64,000 bases of DNA from positions 310,001 through 374,000 of the forward strand of contig KN832879.1 of the NCBI GenBank assembly GCA_000827325.1, read 5' to 3'. The DNA is from Oidiodendron maius Zn. Taxonomy: Eukaryota > Ascomycota > Leotiomycetes > Myxotrichaceae. Position numbers and translations under genes: made by a program. Below, piece after piece: positions 23,369 through 33,509 of the stretch. Position 1 is the stretch's first letter; each line of letters begins with the position of its first letter. The notes under the pieces were generated by a model. The model saw only the letters and a program-made list of their open reading frames with translations. It made no database searches and was not told the DNA's origin.

Positions 23369-23947
23369 CCTGAGGGTTGGCTATGCAGATGTTGAGGTTT
23401 GCGTATCACCCGTGAAGTTGTTGAAGCGACACGATTTGAGCTTCAGCCTCATAAACCTGAGGCATTCAACGAGGCTGAGGTGTCAACTACGACAATTTAA
23501 ACTGTAACAGGTTAATGGGACACTTCATGCGTATTGAGAAGTTGTGAAAGTAATAATGCATTGTATTGATCATTTCCACTAAGTAATTCGACTAGAGGCT
23601 TCATAATTACGAATTGACTAATTAAGACGACTTCCTTTGCACGACGACTAACATTGAAGGTTTTCTGAGTATGCCCAGACACAAGACTGTATTTACAATC
23701 CCAGGAAATTTGACAAACAACCAGAGGTTATTGCACTATTGGGTATGATGCTGATTGTACAGATTGCTCTGAACCATATTCTTCCTGGTCTCCAAGCATA
23801 CAGATCGCCTCCCTACCTTATGTATGTATGATTGTGTCGAATGCACATCCAAACTAATCCAGAACGCCATTCCTTGCCTTTATACAACCTATAATGCAAT
23901 GTCCGAAAGACACTTGGGTATACAACTCTTATAATTGCCGTCATCAT
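23369..23947. other. Intergenic: EMC10 promoter and PREG-type cyclin 3' region
   Basis: AT-rich sequence between two minus-strand genes; no coding signal seen. Confidence 0.4.
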
Positions 23948-25108
23948 TCAGCCATCGTGCCTCTCACTTGTATCTTCCTGCGCAGCCCTTTCTCTTGAAA
24001 CATCGTCCATCCAGGCTTGCCACCTCTCATCTGTCGCGGCCTCTTCAGCAGATTTTGCATCGCCATCAGCGCTTGACAGATCTTCATCATCCTCCTCGTC
24101 CTCAGGTGTGCTGATACGGTCCTCTAGTTTGTAGAGAGGTGAGCGCTCCACCAGCCCGCGGTAGTAATCAACGAGCACCTCCGGGTTAGGCACGATTTTC
24201 CAATCGACCCGGTAGAGAAATTCCAGCTCCAGCATCCCAAGTTCTGCGAGTCTGATGCCACCAACTCTGGCATAGGTAGCATTGTTCCAGAATGAATCGG
24301 AGAGACCCTTGGCGGCAACGGTGGCAGCAGTAATGAGGAACCGATGGACGGTGAGTGTATTGATAGTAAAAGCAGGGTAAAGTGCGCAGAGACGATCGAT
24401 ATAATAGACCATCGACAGTAATAGAGGGGGTGTCAGGGTTGCATGCTTCGCAAGTCGGTGGAGGTAGTCCAGTACCGAAATACCCGGCGGAGTTCTAGAA
24501 TGAAAGCGCGTGAGGACGCCGTTACGCAGAGGAAGGCCATCGTTCGTCGCGATCAGCTCGTTGATCATGTTCGCAATCAATACCACAATATCCCCAATGT
24601 CGCAGAACTCGTAGTTTGTGGGAACAAACTTGACCGCGGGTGGCGCCTCTTTTGTGCGTTTCACGTGCGAACCCGGGCTGCTGTTGGCATTTGCAGGAAT
24701 CTCGTGAGGGGAAGATCGCTTTCTCATGCTCGGGGAGTCTCCGTCCACGACACCATTGGGTGCAGCTGGGGGTGCAGCGTTTGCGACTCTGGGAGCGATG
24801 TTTTCGGGTTGAGGCGGCTGGGACGGCTGCAGCTGCGTGTTGGCCGCTTCCTCCTGCTTCGGAACAGAGAGATTGGTAGTCATCCTGACTATTGACGGCG
24901 AGAATTGTGTTCCCCTATCAACATAGTGGACCACCCCACGTGTTGGAGCTGGTCTGGGTGCCGGCGAGGCGTCCGGGACATAGGATTTTCTGCGTGACGT
25001 CGTGGTGATCATCCGCAGAGAGGGCGAAGCATGCTGGTGCGGCAGGAATCTGGGGGACGACGAAGACGAGCCGGGATTCGAGACAGGTTGATCCAACGTT
25101 GTTAACAT
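23948..25108 (-). CDS. preg: PREG/Pho80-type cyclin, negative regulator of phosphate genes (386 aa)
   Basis: Cyclin partner of a Pho85/PGOV-type kinase that keeps the phosphate transcription factor (NUC-1/Pho4) off when phosphate is ample. Single exon with an ATG at 25108. The N-terminal ~165 residues are Ser/Pro/Gln-rich and disordered. The cyclin box (~170-320) contains IANMINELIATND, SVLDYLHRLAKHATL, LLLSMVYYIDRLCALYPAF, TVHRFLITAATVAAKGLSD and LGMLELEFLYRVDWKI, all typical of Pho80-like cyclins. The C-terminus is acidic (EDEEDDEDLSSADGD). Other PCL cyclins share the box, but the VAAKGLSDSFW and GGIRLAELGMLE patterns fit PREG best. Divergent from GID5. Confidence 0.88.
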   Translation of the reverse strand: MLTTLDQPVSNPGSSSSSPRFLPHQHASPSLRMITTTSRRKSYVPDASPAPRPAPTRGVVHYVDRGTQFSPSIVRMTTNLSVPKQEEAANTQLQPSQPPQPENIAPRVANAAPPAAPNGVVDGDSPSMRKRSSPHEIPANANSSPGSHVKRTKEAPPAVKFVPTNYEFCDIGDIVVLIANMINELIATNDGLPLRNGVLTRFHSRTPPGISVLDYLHRLAKHATLTPPLLLSMVYYIDRLCALYPAFTINTLTVHRFLITAATVAAKGLSDSFWNNATYARVGGIRLAELGMLELEFLYRVDWKIVPNPEVLVDYYRGLVERSPLYKLEDRISTPEDEEDDEDLSSADGDAKSAEEAATDERWQAWMDDVSRERAAQEDTSERHDG

Positions 25109-25915
25109 CCTTCTACAGCGCAGAGCCCATTGTTGGTGCCCCGTGGAGGGATTGAGCCAGAGTGGGGTTGTATTTTAACTTGAGCGGTAAGGAGGGAGCG
25201 AAATTGCAGAAGCCGTAATGCGGTCAGCAGAGCGCGGGGTGAAGATGTGAGACCGGAATCTGCAGACGAGAGAGATGTTCGGCGTAAATATACGGGTGAG
25301 GTACGGCGACGAGAGCTGGTGGTGTTAACTGTGCGTTGCTCTTTTTGTTGCTCAAGTTATTGTTCCTATTATCGTATGCCAATGAGAGACAATGGGGGTT
25401 TTTGACGGCTACGGCGAAGCTAGCAGCTTCCGACCGCAGCGCCACTGAGTCGAGGAGGCGGCGTATCAATCATGGGCGATGGCAGACCCCGATTTCAGGT
25501 GCGTCGTCGGGGATGACCCGCGTAGATGGGTTGATCTGGGCCGTAGGGCGACACGACGATGTACGAGTGTTTTTGCTTTTTCCGATGCGAGGCTGCAGAA
25601 ACTTTTTTGAGGGGTGATTGGGAGCCGCCACACAGCCGAGAATGCTGCATGATGGCATGTCGAATGCGCCGAGGAACGAAGTATCAGATACAGACAAGCA
25701 TTTATCCACCTACTTTGTGCTTTGTTCGTTCCACTGTAACAATATTCTCTTCTGTAATGATATCCTCTTCCCATCTGCACTCGGCTGGCTCTGTCGTCCG
25801 TGACGCGCGACCCTGATTCCAGACATACGACTCCTGCGACCCAATCCATCCTCCTTCCGCCGACGCCAGCCCACGACGTACCGTATTACTTTAAAACTCT
25901 TCATACCCTCTCGAA
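25109..25915. other. Divergent promoter region of the PREG-type cyclin and GID5
   Basis: Shared 807-bp upstream region of two divergent genes. Overlapping frames on both strands lack motifs and are treated as spurious. Confidence 0.4.
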
Positions 25916-28900
25916 ATGGCGAGGCCTTCTTGGATAGAACAGATTCGCCGTGCCATAGCACCTGCCGACCAGGTAGTGGCGCTGCGAGGGCTGAAAAATG
26001 ATCTCGTCGGCCAACCACTCAAGAAGGAGCTGGCAGTGGCCATGGGTGTCCTGGATCCCATTGTACATCTCAGCTCGAACAAGTCGATGAGCAGGAATGA
26101 AAGCAAGGCGCACGAACATCTATTTCCGCATCGACAGCTAGCTGAGGGGGAGATGGTCCGCCTGCAGGGGCTACAAGTACTTGCAAGCATCGCTCTAGGT
26201 AGGACTTCATATTTCCGGGACATGGGCATTGCTAACATCAAACCAGGAGGACCATCTTTTCTTGGACCCCTACAATCCGCATCCGCCTTCCTAGCCATTC
26301 TCTCAAACCTCTGCCCTACTAAGAACCCGTCGCAGCTGGTGTTGGCATCGCTGAGGGCCTTGTCAAATCTGGCCGATTCCGCCTTATTGGCATCGAGTGA
26401 CGAAAAGATTGACGCAAGTAACCTCGCAGAGGCACTCTTCGTACGCCAACACCTCAAGTCCTTCTATCGGATTCTGTCACAATCCTCGCCATCCACCACC
26501 ATCCAATGCCAAATATCATTAGCAGCATCCTTGATAAGCCGACTGTGCCGCGAGGAACGACATCAGCAGGCACTTGCCAGTTCAGGCGTACTTGACGCTC
26601 TGGCGACAAGATTTGCTAGCTTCGTTGTAGCAGACGGCCTTGTAATACCGGGTGCAGAAGTCCTAGCTCAGAGAGACAGCCTAGATGAATTTATTCCAAA
26701 GCCGGCTCCAGTGAACGCCAAATTTTCAGCTATATTAGAGGCAATAGCTGTCATTATTACGGATTCTAAATTCCGGGCCTCGCAATTCCTCTATTCCCCT
26801 TCGATTTTGGCGATATTCCCTTCCTCTCAACCGACCGACTTCGTGGTAAATCAGAACACGCGTGCTGCTTGGAATGCCTTCAACGCTGCCGGGCTAAGCG
26901 TGCGGCAGGACCAACTTAATGCAATCGATTTTCTCTTGCCATGTATTCCACATCATGGAAAGGGAGCAGCAGGCCAAGGATCTGCATTTCCTCCCTTGGG
27001 TTCATCAGGCTCAAGAGAGAACCTAGCACAGATTGGACGCAAGTACAATGGTAGCTCAAATTGGGCGGACTCTCCCAGTCTGGACAGTGCGCTATCTCAT
27101 GACAGTTCGCCTGCAGAGCCTGAAGAGACAGAAAGCCCTCTAATAGCATATCTCATCCTGTTCCTTAGATCACGCCTGGGTATGGAACGGTTGATGGCTG
27201 CTTCTATATTGACAGTTCTGTATAGGGCTGGGCTGACACACAAGAGTAGAGAGACGGTAATTGGCTTACTCGTTGTGCCCCTACTTGTACATATGCTGGA
27301 TGATATAGTGTTGCCACCAAAAGGCAAAGACGGGCAGGCTGAAGCTGAGGCTACCTCTTTGGACTGCGCCATAAAAGAGCGAGCACCTGCGATTCTCGCA
27401 ATGCTAATTACAGATAGCGAATATCTCCAGAATGCCGCGTTTGACGCTAGTCTCGTCAGCAAACTGTCTAAGATGTTGAAAGTCTCCTATGATCCAGTTC
27501 CCGAAGCCAGCATGGCACACAGGTGGTCACCACAGGAGGAAGACAGTTCCGATAATATGGGAGGCCACCAGTCATCTCGGCTTGATCATCAAGGACACTC
27601 TCCTCTATTGAACCATAAGATCAAGGTTCGAGAGAGCGCTCTAAAAGCAATTGCTGCATTGGTTCCTTTTAAAGATGAATATCGAAAGGCAATTGTGGAC
27701 CAGGGCATGATTCCATATATTGTGGAGTCGATGAGCTCAAATCCTGGCAAACCTACTCCAAAGGTAGGAGATAAGCCCCCTGAAACAGCCAATAAGGTGT
27801 CGAAGGAGGAAGAGGATGGAAAGATGCAATACGGAACCAATCCTATCCCTGTTCTTATTGCTGCGTGCGGCGCTGTCAGAGCCCTCTCTCGTTCGGTCAC
27901 GATTCTACGGACTACATTGATAGATAACGGCGTGGCCATGCCCGTCTTCAATCTCCTCCAGCATCCGGATATCGAAGTCCAGATTGCTGCGACAGCCACA
28001 GTCTGCAATCTAGTGACGGACGTGAGTCCTATGCGCGAGGTTAGTGTCCAGTACTCAAATAGTTCCGCTGTGCTAATTTTAACTAGGAAATCACGGGAGC
28101 CGGTGTGCTGAAGATCCTGTGCGAGCATGCACATTCTACAAACGCTAAATTAAGGCTGAACGCCGTCTGGGCATTGAAACACTTTGTCCACGCTGTAAGC
28201 AACGACATGAAACGACAGTGCTTGGAGGAGCTTGGACAAGGCTGGCTTGTACAACTTATATGTAACGATACGGAAGACGAGGCTCTTGTTAATGCCAGAG
28301 CTGGAGATGATGCTGCGGCGAGTCAAAATGGAGATTTGCTGGACGAAGATATTGATATGGACGATGATCAGGGAGGGACGGCTCTCGGAATGGGATCTGG
28401 TCGCCCCTCCTCGCGGCACCGTGGTATTCGAAGCAAGTCTGTGCAGCATGCAGAGGCACGACTTGCCCTCTTGAGAGAGGCAGAAACCAACCCTGCAAGG
28501 AAAGCCAGGAAAGACGATATAGCAGTGCAAGAGCAAGGCCTAGACTTCATACGAAACTTGATAGGTGGGGCGGGCCAAGGAGGCACCACGGAGACAACAG
28601 AGATGATCGATTTCCTGTTTAACGCCCTCGGCCAGGACAGAGTGTTCGATATCTTGGCATCTAAGCTCCGACCCAAGGTGGTCAACCCCTTTGGCCGCCG
28701 CGGATCGTCTGCCGAGACCCGAGTAATCCCTCCGCAGTCCGAGATCATCACTGCTGTGGGATACATCCTCGTACACATGGCAGCCAGCGTGCCACGCCAC
28801 CGGCAGCTGGTTATCGCGCAGACTGATCTGCTCAAGTTGCTCGTTCAGCAATTCAGCCACCCGAGCATCGAGGTGCGCTTAGCCCTGTGCTACCTAGTCA

Positions 28901-29073
28901 CAAACCTTACGTGGCGGGACGACAGCAATGACAGCCAGGCTTGCTCGCAGCGGGCCAACGAGTTGAAGAAGTTAAGATTCCTGAACAAGCTCGAACTGCT
29001 GGAGCAGGATCCTGAGTTAAATGTCCGCCAGCTGGCTAAGTCTGCGCTGTGGCAGATGAAACAAAACTATTAA
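25916..29073 (+). CDS. GID5: Armadillo-repeat protein, GID complex subunit 5/Vid28-like (1014 aa)
   Basis: Scaffold/substrate-receptor adaptor of the GID (CTLH) E3 ubiquitin ligase, which in yeast degrades gluconeogenic enzymes. Three exons: 25916-26198, 26247-28021 and 28087-29073; 3045 nt in frame. The protein is almost all helical armadillo-type repeats, clearest at ~110-230, 390-520 and 590-720 and near the C-terminus (HPSIEVRLALCYLVTNLTW). A polar linker (~350-400) and an acidic insert (EDIDMDDDQGG) break the array. The C-terminal end (ELNVRQLAKSALWQMK) resembles ARMC8/Vid28. The first intron is 48 nt, stop-free and in frame, so a 16-residue longer product could form if it is retained. 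Other large ARM proteins are possible, but size and C-terminal pattern favour GID5. Confidence 0.75.
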
Positions 29074-30008
29074 TTAACATAAGTTAAAGAATAACTGTTA
29101 AACCCATTCACTTCATGAAGTTATTTTCAACCTTGTAAATGAGAATTGTCATTCACACGTATATACAGAGCCAACGCTCCTATCTATCAAAATCACACCA
29201 CTTTTGCACAACCCCACCCCACCCTCCCCCCCAACAAGTTCTTGAATCCGACAATTCTAATCTTAGACTGATCAGTCGCCTATCTGAGGGATTTTATACC
29301 ATTATATCTCCGCCTCTCATGCAGCAGAGCCTTGTCGCTGTGCCTCTCTGTTCAGACTTCTGGTAAACTACATCAATGGTCTTCGCCTCTACTAGGTACT
29401 CGCCGCGACTCCTGATACAGCCACCACCAAGGCTCACAAGTACGTAGTCCACGTGGGACGCTGGGATTACTGATATCATGAGCGTTTATCTTACACTATA
29501 ATGCGGTTTTATGTTCGGGGCACGAGTGTGTATGTCGTTGTAGAAAGGGGAATTGCCCGCCGCGGAGGCCGAGCCGCGGAGTATCGGTAGTTGGATTAGG
29601 ATGTGCTTGATTGTCAGACGTGTTAGTTTGAGTAGGGATGCCGAATGGGAAGGGCTTGCAATAGAGGGCGTGGAGGAGACAAGGGGGTTTGGAGGAGGAA
29701 GAATTGCTTGATTTGGCGCAGGCGCCTTGCGTGAGCCGGCTTCTGGGTGGGGGGTGGGAATGTGTGGTCGTCCCACCGACAGGGATTCTTGAATACCGGA
29801 AGCTTGGAGGCTGTGGTATTATCGATCGAGGTATTGAATCTCGGATAATAAGTGAGCAGAGCTATGATATGGTTTAGAATTGTCTATAAGTCGAGGTAGA
29901 ATGACCTTTCCGATTTTTCATCAGCTCTATTTACTTCTTTTCGACCAACTCTACCAATCTACAAGTCAACATGCCTCACAAACCGCCAGCTCCAAATAAT
30001 CCATCAAG
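29074..30008. other. Intergenic downstream of GID5
   Basis: 3' UTR of GID5 and then unassigned sequence. A Pro/Ser-rich frame on the minus strand (29486-29776) has no motif and I do not support it. Confidence 0.4.
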
Positions 30009-30279
30009 ATGCAAAATCTCTTGCTATCCTGATCTGTCCTAACCTTGCTCTAACCAAGTCTGCCAACCTCACTGGTATATCATACTCTTAGGTGTAGCCC
30101 CTTTTCAGGGGATATCACTAACAATATTATAAGGAGGCAACCATGCCATCGAGGCTCGTGAATTCCAGCCTCTCAACATCGCTACTTTGATGGACTGCAT
30201 CACTGATATTAACACGGAGTCCTGCGGGAAGGGTGTCTCCAACTGCATCCAGACCGCCATTAGCCAGATCACAAGTTAA
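30009..30279 (+). pseudogene. Relic of a small secreted-protein gene
   Basis: A short two-exon gene-like unit. A hydrophobic leader-like segment precedes a GT-AG intron, and the second exon (about 30136-30279) encodes an IEAREFQPLNIATLMDCITD-type stretch, then a Cys-containing segment and a clean stop. The layout (leader, short mature part with paired Cys) fits small secreted fungal proteins. The leader and mature part are not in one frame from the ATG, so it looks broken, with about one break, unless an upstream exon exists. Family unknown. Confidence 0.4.
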
Positions 30280-30608
30280 ACCCACTCGAGACACTTGCTG
30301 GCTGACATATCAGCTAGATGGTGGATTGCCGAAGGATGAGTATTCATTTGTGAGATAGAGAGATATGCGATCGTGTCTCTCTGTAGACATAGGCGGAATG
30401 AATATAGATATAGACCAATCCGTGCTTTACAAGATATTCGTGAGTGCCCGTGTAAGAGTAGCTGTTGGGGATCTGGTCATTCATTGGTCGCAAGACATCA
30501 GGATAAGTGTATGCATTGAGATCTTCTGGAGCAATGCTCACAATCATCTCTCGTATCCGTGGGTCATTGCTCTTTCTGTAAGTGTAAAGGTCGTGACGCT
30601 GCTGGTTC
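30280..30608. other. Intergenic between small-protein relic and TAD3 3' end
   Basis: Likely TAD3 3' UTR; no other signal seen. Confidence 0.35.
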
Positions 30609-31783
30609 TCAAGCATGAAGGTCCTCATCTCCTTTCTGGGCCGTTGAATCCTCATTTTCATTATTCCATTGCCAGGCAAATAATGTCCAATTAAGCTCTT
30701 TGCGCCAGAATAAACCATGCCCCAGCTCGCCATCAGCACAAAGTCCACCTGTTCTCGGCATCCGGCGCCCAAAAACCGCTCTTCCGAATCTCGAGTGCAC
30801 AATCGCCATTGCGCACATCACACATGGCTCATGCGTACAGTAGATCTCCAGATCATGGCAGAGATACCCATCATCCCCCGCAACGCTGTCACACTGCTCT
30901 AATTCGCCCCGGGGTTCGTCCCGGAATAACCCAGTTGCACTAGTTGCGGCGGCAAGCTGTGCATCTTCCTTTCTTCTCCGTAAACCATCAGCGACCATGG
31001 CGATTGCCCTGAGAACAGCATGCGCAGCGGGATTGCCAGTCTTGAAACGCGGCCAGTTCAACCATCGCATATCGCCAGCGACAGCGACTGGTGTTGCAAT
31101 CCCGTCATGTCGCCGAAGAACGACGACGCCGATTTCCTCTCCTGTACCCGCTGCTCGCGTCTCCTGCGCAACAGCAACAGCCAAAGCCATCCACTTAGGA
31201 GCCTCATACGCGAGTTCCTCTTCTGCTCTGGAGATGAGACTAGGATGTGGCCCAAAGGGGTTGCTCTTCTTGTAGACTGTAGGCCAATATTGGCTGCTGA
31301 AACGAGTGGCTTGCTCTTGCGATGTTGGCGCCAGGAGAGGGACTTGAGTGATGATAATAGCAGAGGGTGTGTGTACCGAGCATAGTGATTCTATAATAGT
31401 TTCTTTTGAAATACTTTCGACCGAGCCCACGACAAGCAACAGCTCCCCAGCTTCGCTTTCAGCATTTTCTGTGCCTGAAGCCGGTGACTTTACTGAGGCG
31501 ATAGTAGCCTGAACATGCAAAGGGACATGCGAAGGCTTAGAGAACCTTCGAAGGTGTTGGAGATCCAACCCGCCATCGTTGGGTATTAATCGCCGAACTG
31601 TACTGTACATAATTTAGTACCAGACAATGACAAGTTTATGAGAATGTCTCACTTCAAAGCATTACTAGCTTGCCGCAGTGGTATGGAGGCAATATAAACA
31701 TCAATAACTCGATCCCGAGCCTCTACTTCTAGTGTAGTTTTCAGCGGAATAAGTCTTCCTTTCTTGCTCCTCTCGGAATCCAT
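30609..31783 (-). CDS. TAD3: tRNA-specific adenosine deaminase subunit TAD3 (374 aa)
   Basis: Non-catalytic partner of TAD2 in the heterodimer that converts A34 to inosine in tRNA anticodons. Two exons: 31783-31653 and 31602-30609, around a 50-nt intron; 1125 nt in frame. The ATG at 31783 starts MDSERSKKGRLIPLKTTLEV. The C-terminal half is a cytidine-deaminase fold. The zinc motif reads NPAAHAVLRAI (His ~238) and EPCVMCAM (Cys ~304 and ~307). The usual catalytic Glu of HAE is Val here, the known TAD3 hallmark that makes this subunit inactive. A variable insert (~250-285) separates the two zinc-binding segments. Family length and the N-terminal RNA-binding region agree. Confidence 0.92.
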
Positions 31784-32263
31784 CTCATATCCTTGTTCAG
31801 CCTTGCACTCAGCCTTGTCTGGCAAGTAAGGTCAAATCTCTCTGCTCTCGTGGGAAATGGGGCGAGTTTGCCAGGCGTCAGAGCATGTTTATGCAAGTTT
31901 AATGAATTATCTTATAAGCATCTGTGATTGGAAGAAATATGGGCAGAGGCACATAGGGAGGAATGGGGTTGACTGGGAATAATGGAAAAGAGATTTCCGA
32001 CCTGTCTGCGCTTATCAAAATTGGTTGTTTGTTTGTTGGTTCATTACTCTGTGTAGTGCCTTGGCGCTATATAGAGAACAGCTATATACAGTATAGTGCT
32101 TTAAGAGACCCTTCCTTCATATTACTCAGCCAAGACCATAAAACCAACCAATTAAAAGGAAATACCGCATAGGCGTATTACAAAGTCAAAATCATACATA
32201 TACTCTGGCCGCATCTGTCTCTAGTCTCTGTAACGGTGCAATTCTCTTGCAAAAATTATCCAA

Positions 32264-32407
32264 TGGTCAGTACGGCAATCGACCCCGCGACCTTGGCGTT
32301 CACGTGACTCGGACGTCTTATTAGCACCTATTTAAGTCAGATTTATTTGCAATTATAAACCTCTGTGTTCAAACATACCACGCTCTAACCAACTGAGCTA
32401 ACTGCAA
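32264..32407 (-). pseudogene. tRNA-Ile(AAU)-derived relic with two insertions
   Basis: Read on the minus strand: GCAGTTAGCTCAGTTGGTTA with the rest of the D arm, then GAGCGTGG, then about 50 nt of foreign sequence, then GTGCTAATAA (anticodon loop with AAT). An insertion of about 19 nt follows at the 37/38 position where tRNA introns lie. Next are ACGCCAAGGTC, a T-arm-like GCGGGGTCGATTGCCGT and an acceptor end ACTGACC. A-box TAGCTCAGTTGG is perfect; the T stem has a mismatch and the 5' acceptor strand does not pair fully. It looks like a dead tRNA gene or a tRNA-derived short element, not a working tRNA. Confidence 0.6.
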
Positions 32408-32454
32408 TTATTCAATTAGCTCTTGCTATATAAGACTAGCCGCTGTGCTAAACT

Positions 32455-32500
32455 TACCCGACCAGATTTTGTGAGTAACTTTCCCACTGAGCTAACGGAA
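32455..32500 (-). repeat. Second tRNA-like 5'-half (A-box) segment
   Basis: On the minus strand it reads GTTCCGTTAGCTCAGTGGG followed by AAAGTTACTCAC. This is a perfect A box with a D-arm-like surround but no matching T arm downstream before the tRNA-Ile relic. Two tRNA-derived pieces within 240 bp suggest a SINE-like or rearranged tRNA locus. Confidence 0.45.
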
Positions 32501-33509
32501 CCCAAGGTCGCTTCGAAAACATACGTCACGTGAAAATACTATTTTCACCTTATTTCTTTTTTGTTACCACAATCTATAGAGATGGAATTCTTGTCCGGTA
32601 TCACTAGATCTTACGATTTTTTACCTACCTCACTTTATGATATTCATGACATGAGGCAGCAGGTTGACGAACTGTTCTCCATTGAATTCTAGTTACAAGT
32701 GTTGGCTGCGAAGCAGATCCCCAAGCAGATCCCCATTCCCACGACCAGACCAGATGTACGGAAAGGAAAATAGGGTAATAGTAATTCACATGCTGTATGG
32801 CTGTGCTTGAAAGGCTCGCAAAATGATGCATCACCGAGAGCGGACATATGTGCAGCAAAAATGAGGCCCAGATACGCTAGAGTGAGAACCACAGCATCAA
32901 CGCGCATCGCCAAAGCTAGATCTTTTGTGTCCAGGTTGGAATGACTGTAGCTGGAGACATGAATGAAGCAGAGATCTGTTATGCTTTGCCGGAGCGGCTG
33001 AGAATGAAGGAACTCATTGCTGACGGGGCTGAAGAGAAAAGAAAATCATCGCAGAACCCATTGAAAGCCAAGGAAATGGAAGGTCTATGTCGTCTCTGAT
33101 TGGCGTACAGGTACAGATCGAGCTGCGCAAACGCTCATAGTGTACCTTGCGCTGAGAAGATTGCCATGTGTAAAAATTCGTGCCGCGATCGGCTTTTGAG
33201 ATTGGATATGGTACAAGAGGCAGTCGAGAAAGGGCAGGAGGCCATCCTCAAGATGCATGCGGTCGATCGGGGGCGGAGAGCAGGGCCCGCACCGATGCGG
33301 TACCCACGATGCTAATGTAACAAGGGCCGTAAAAATCGTATGAGAAAACAGTCGTCGAAATTGGCGCGTCTCGCGATCTAGGCTGGAATTCGTGGGGAGG
33401 ATCAAACCGTAGAAGAGAATTGAGAATCGACCGCCAATACGAGGACTAGAAAATGTAATATCGTTCCTAGTACCGTTACAAGCGTTAAGATCGTATCGTC
33501 ATGAATAGC

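Larger units (their letters stand above)
31784..33509. other. 1.7 kb intergenic region with tRNA-derived sequence
   Basis: TAD3 promoter, then AT-rich sequence with the two tRNA-like segments listed separately, then the 3' flank of the Pumilio gene. A hydrophobic minus-strand frame near 32,700-32,910 has an ATG but no recognisable family, and I do not call it. Confidence 0.45.

Noticed and set aside
29486-29776. Pro/Ser-rich 96-codon minus-strand frame
   Set aside because: Low-complexity composition and no motif; between a 3' UTR and the small-protein relic.
32689-32913. Hydrophobic minus-strand frame with an ATG, possibly a small membrane protein
   Set aside because: No homologue recognised, overlapping frames of equal length, and location in AT-rich intergenic DNA; not enough to call.
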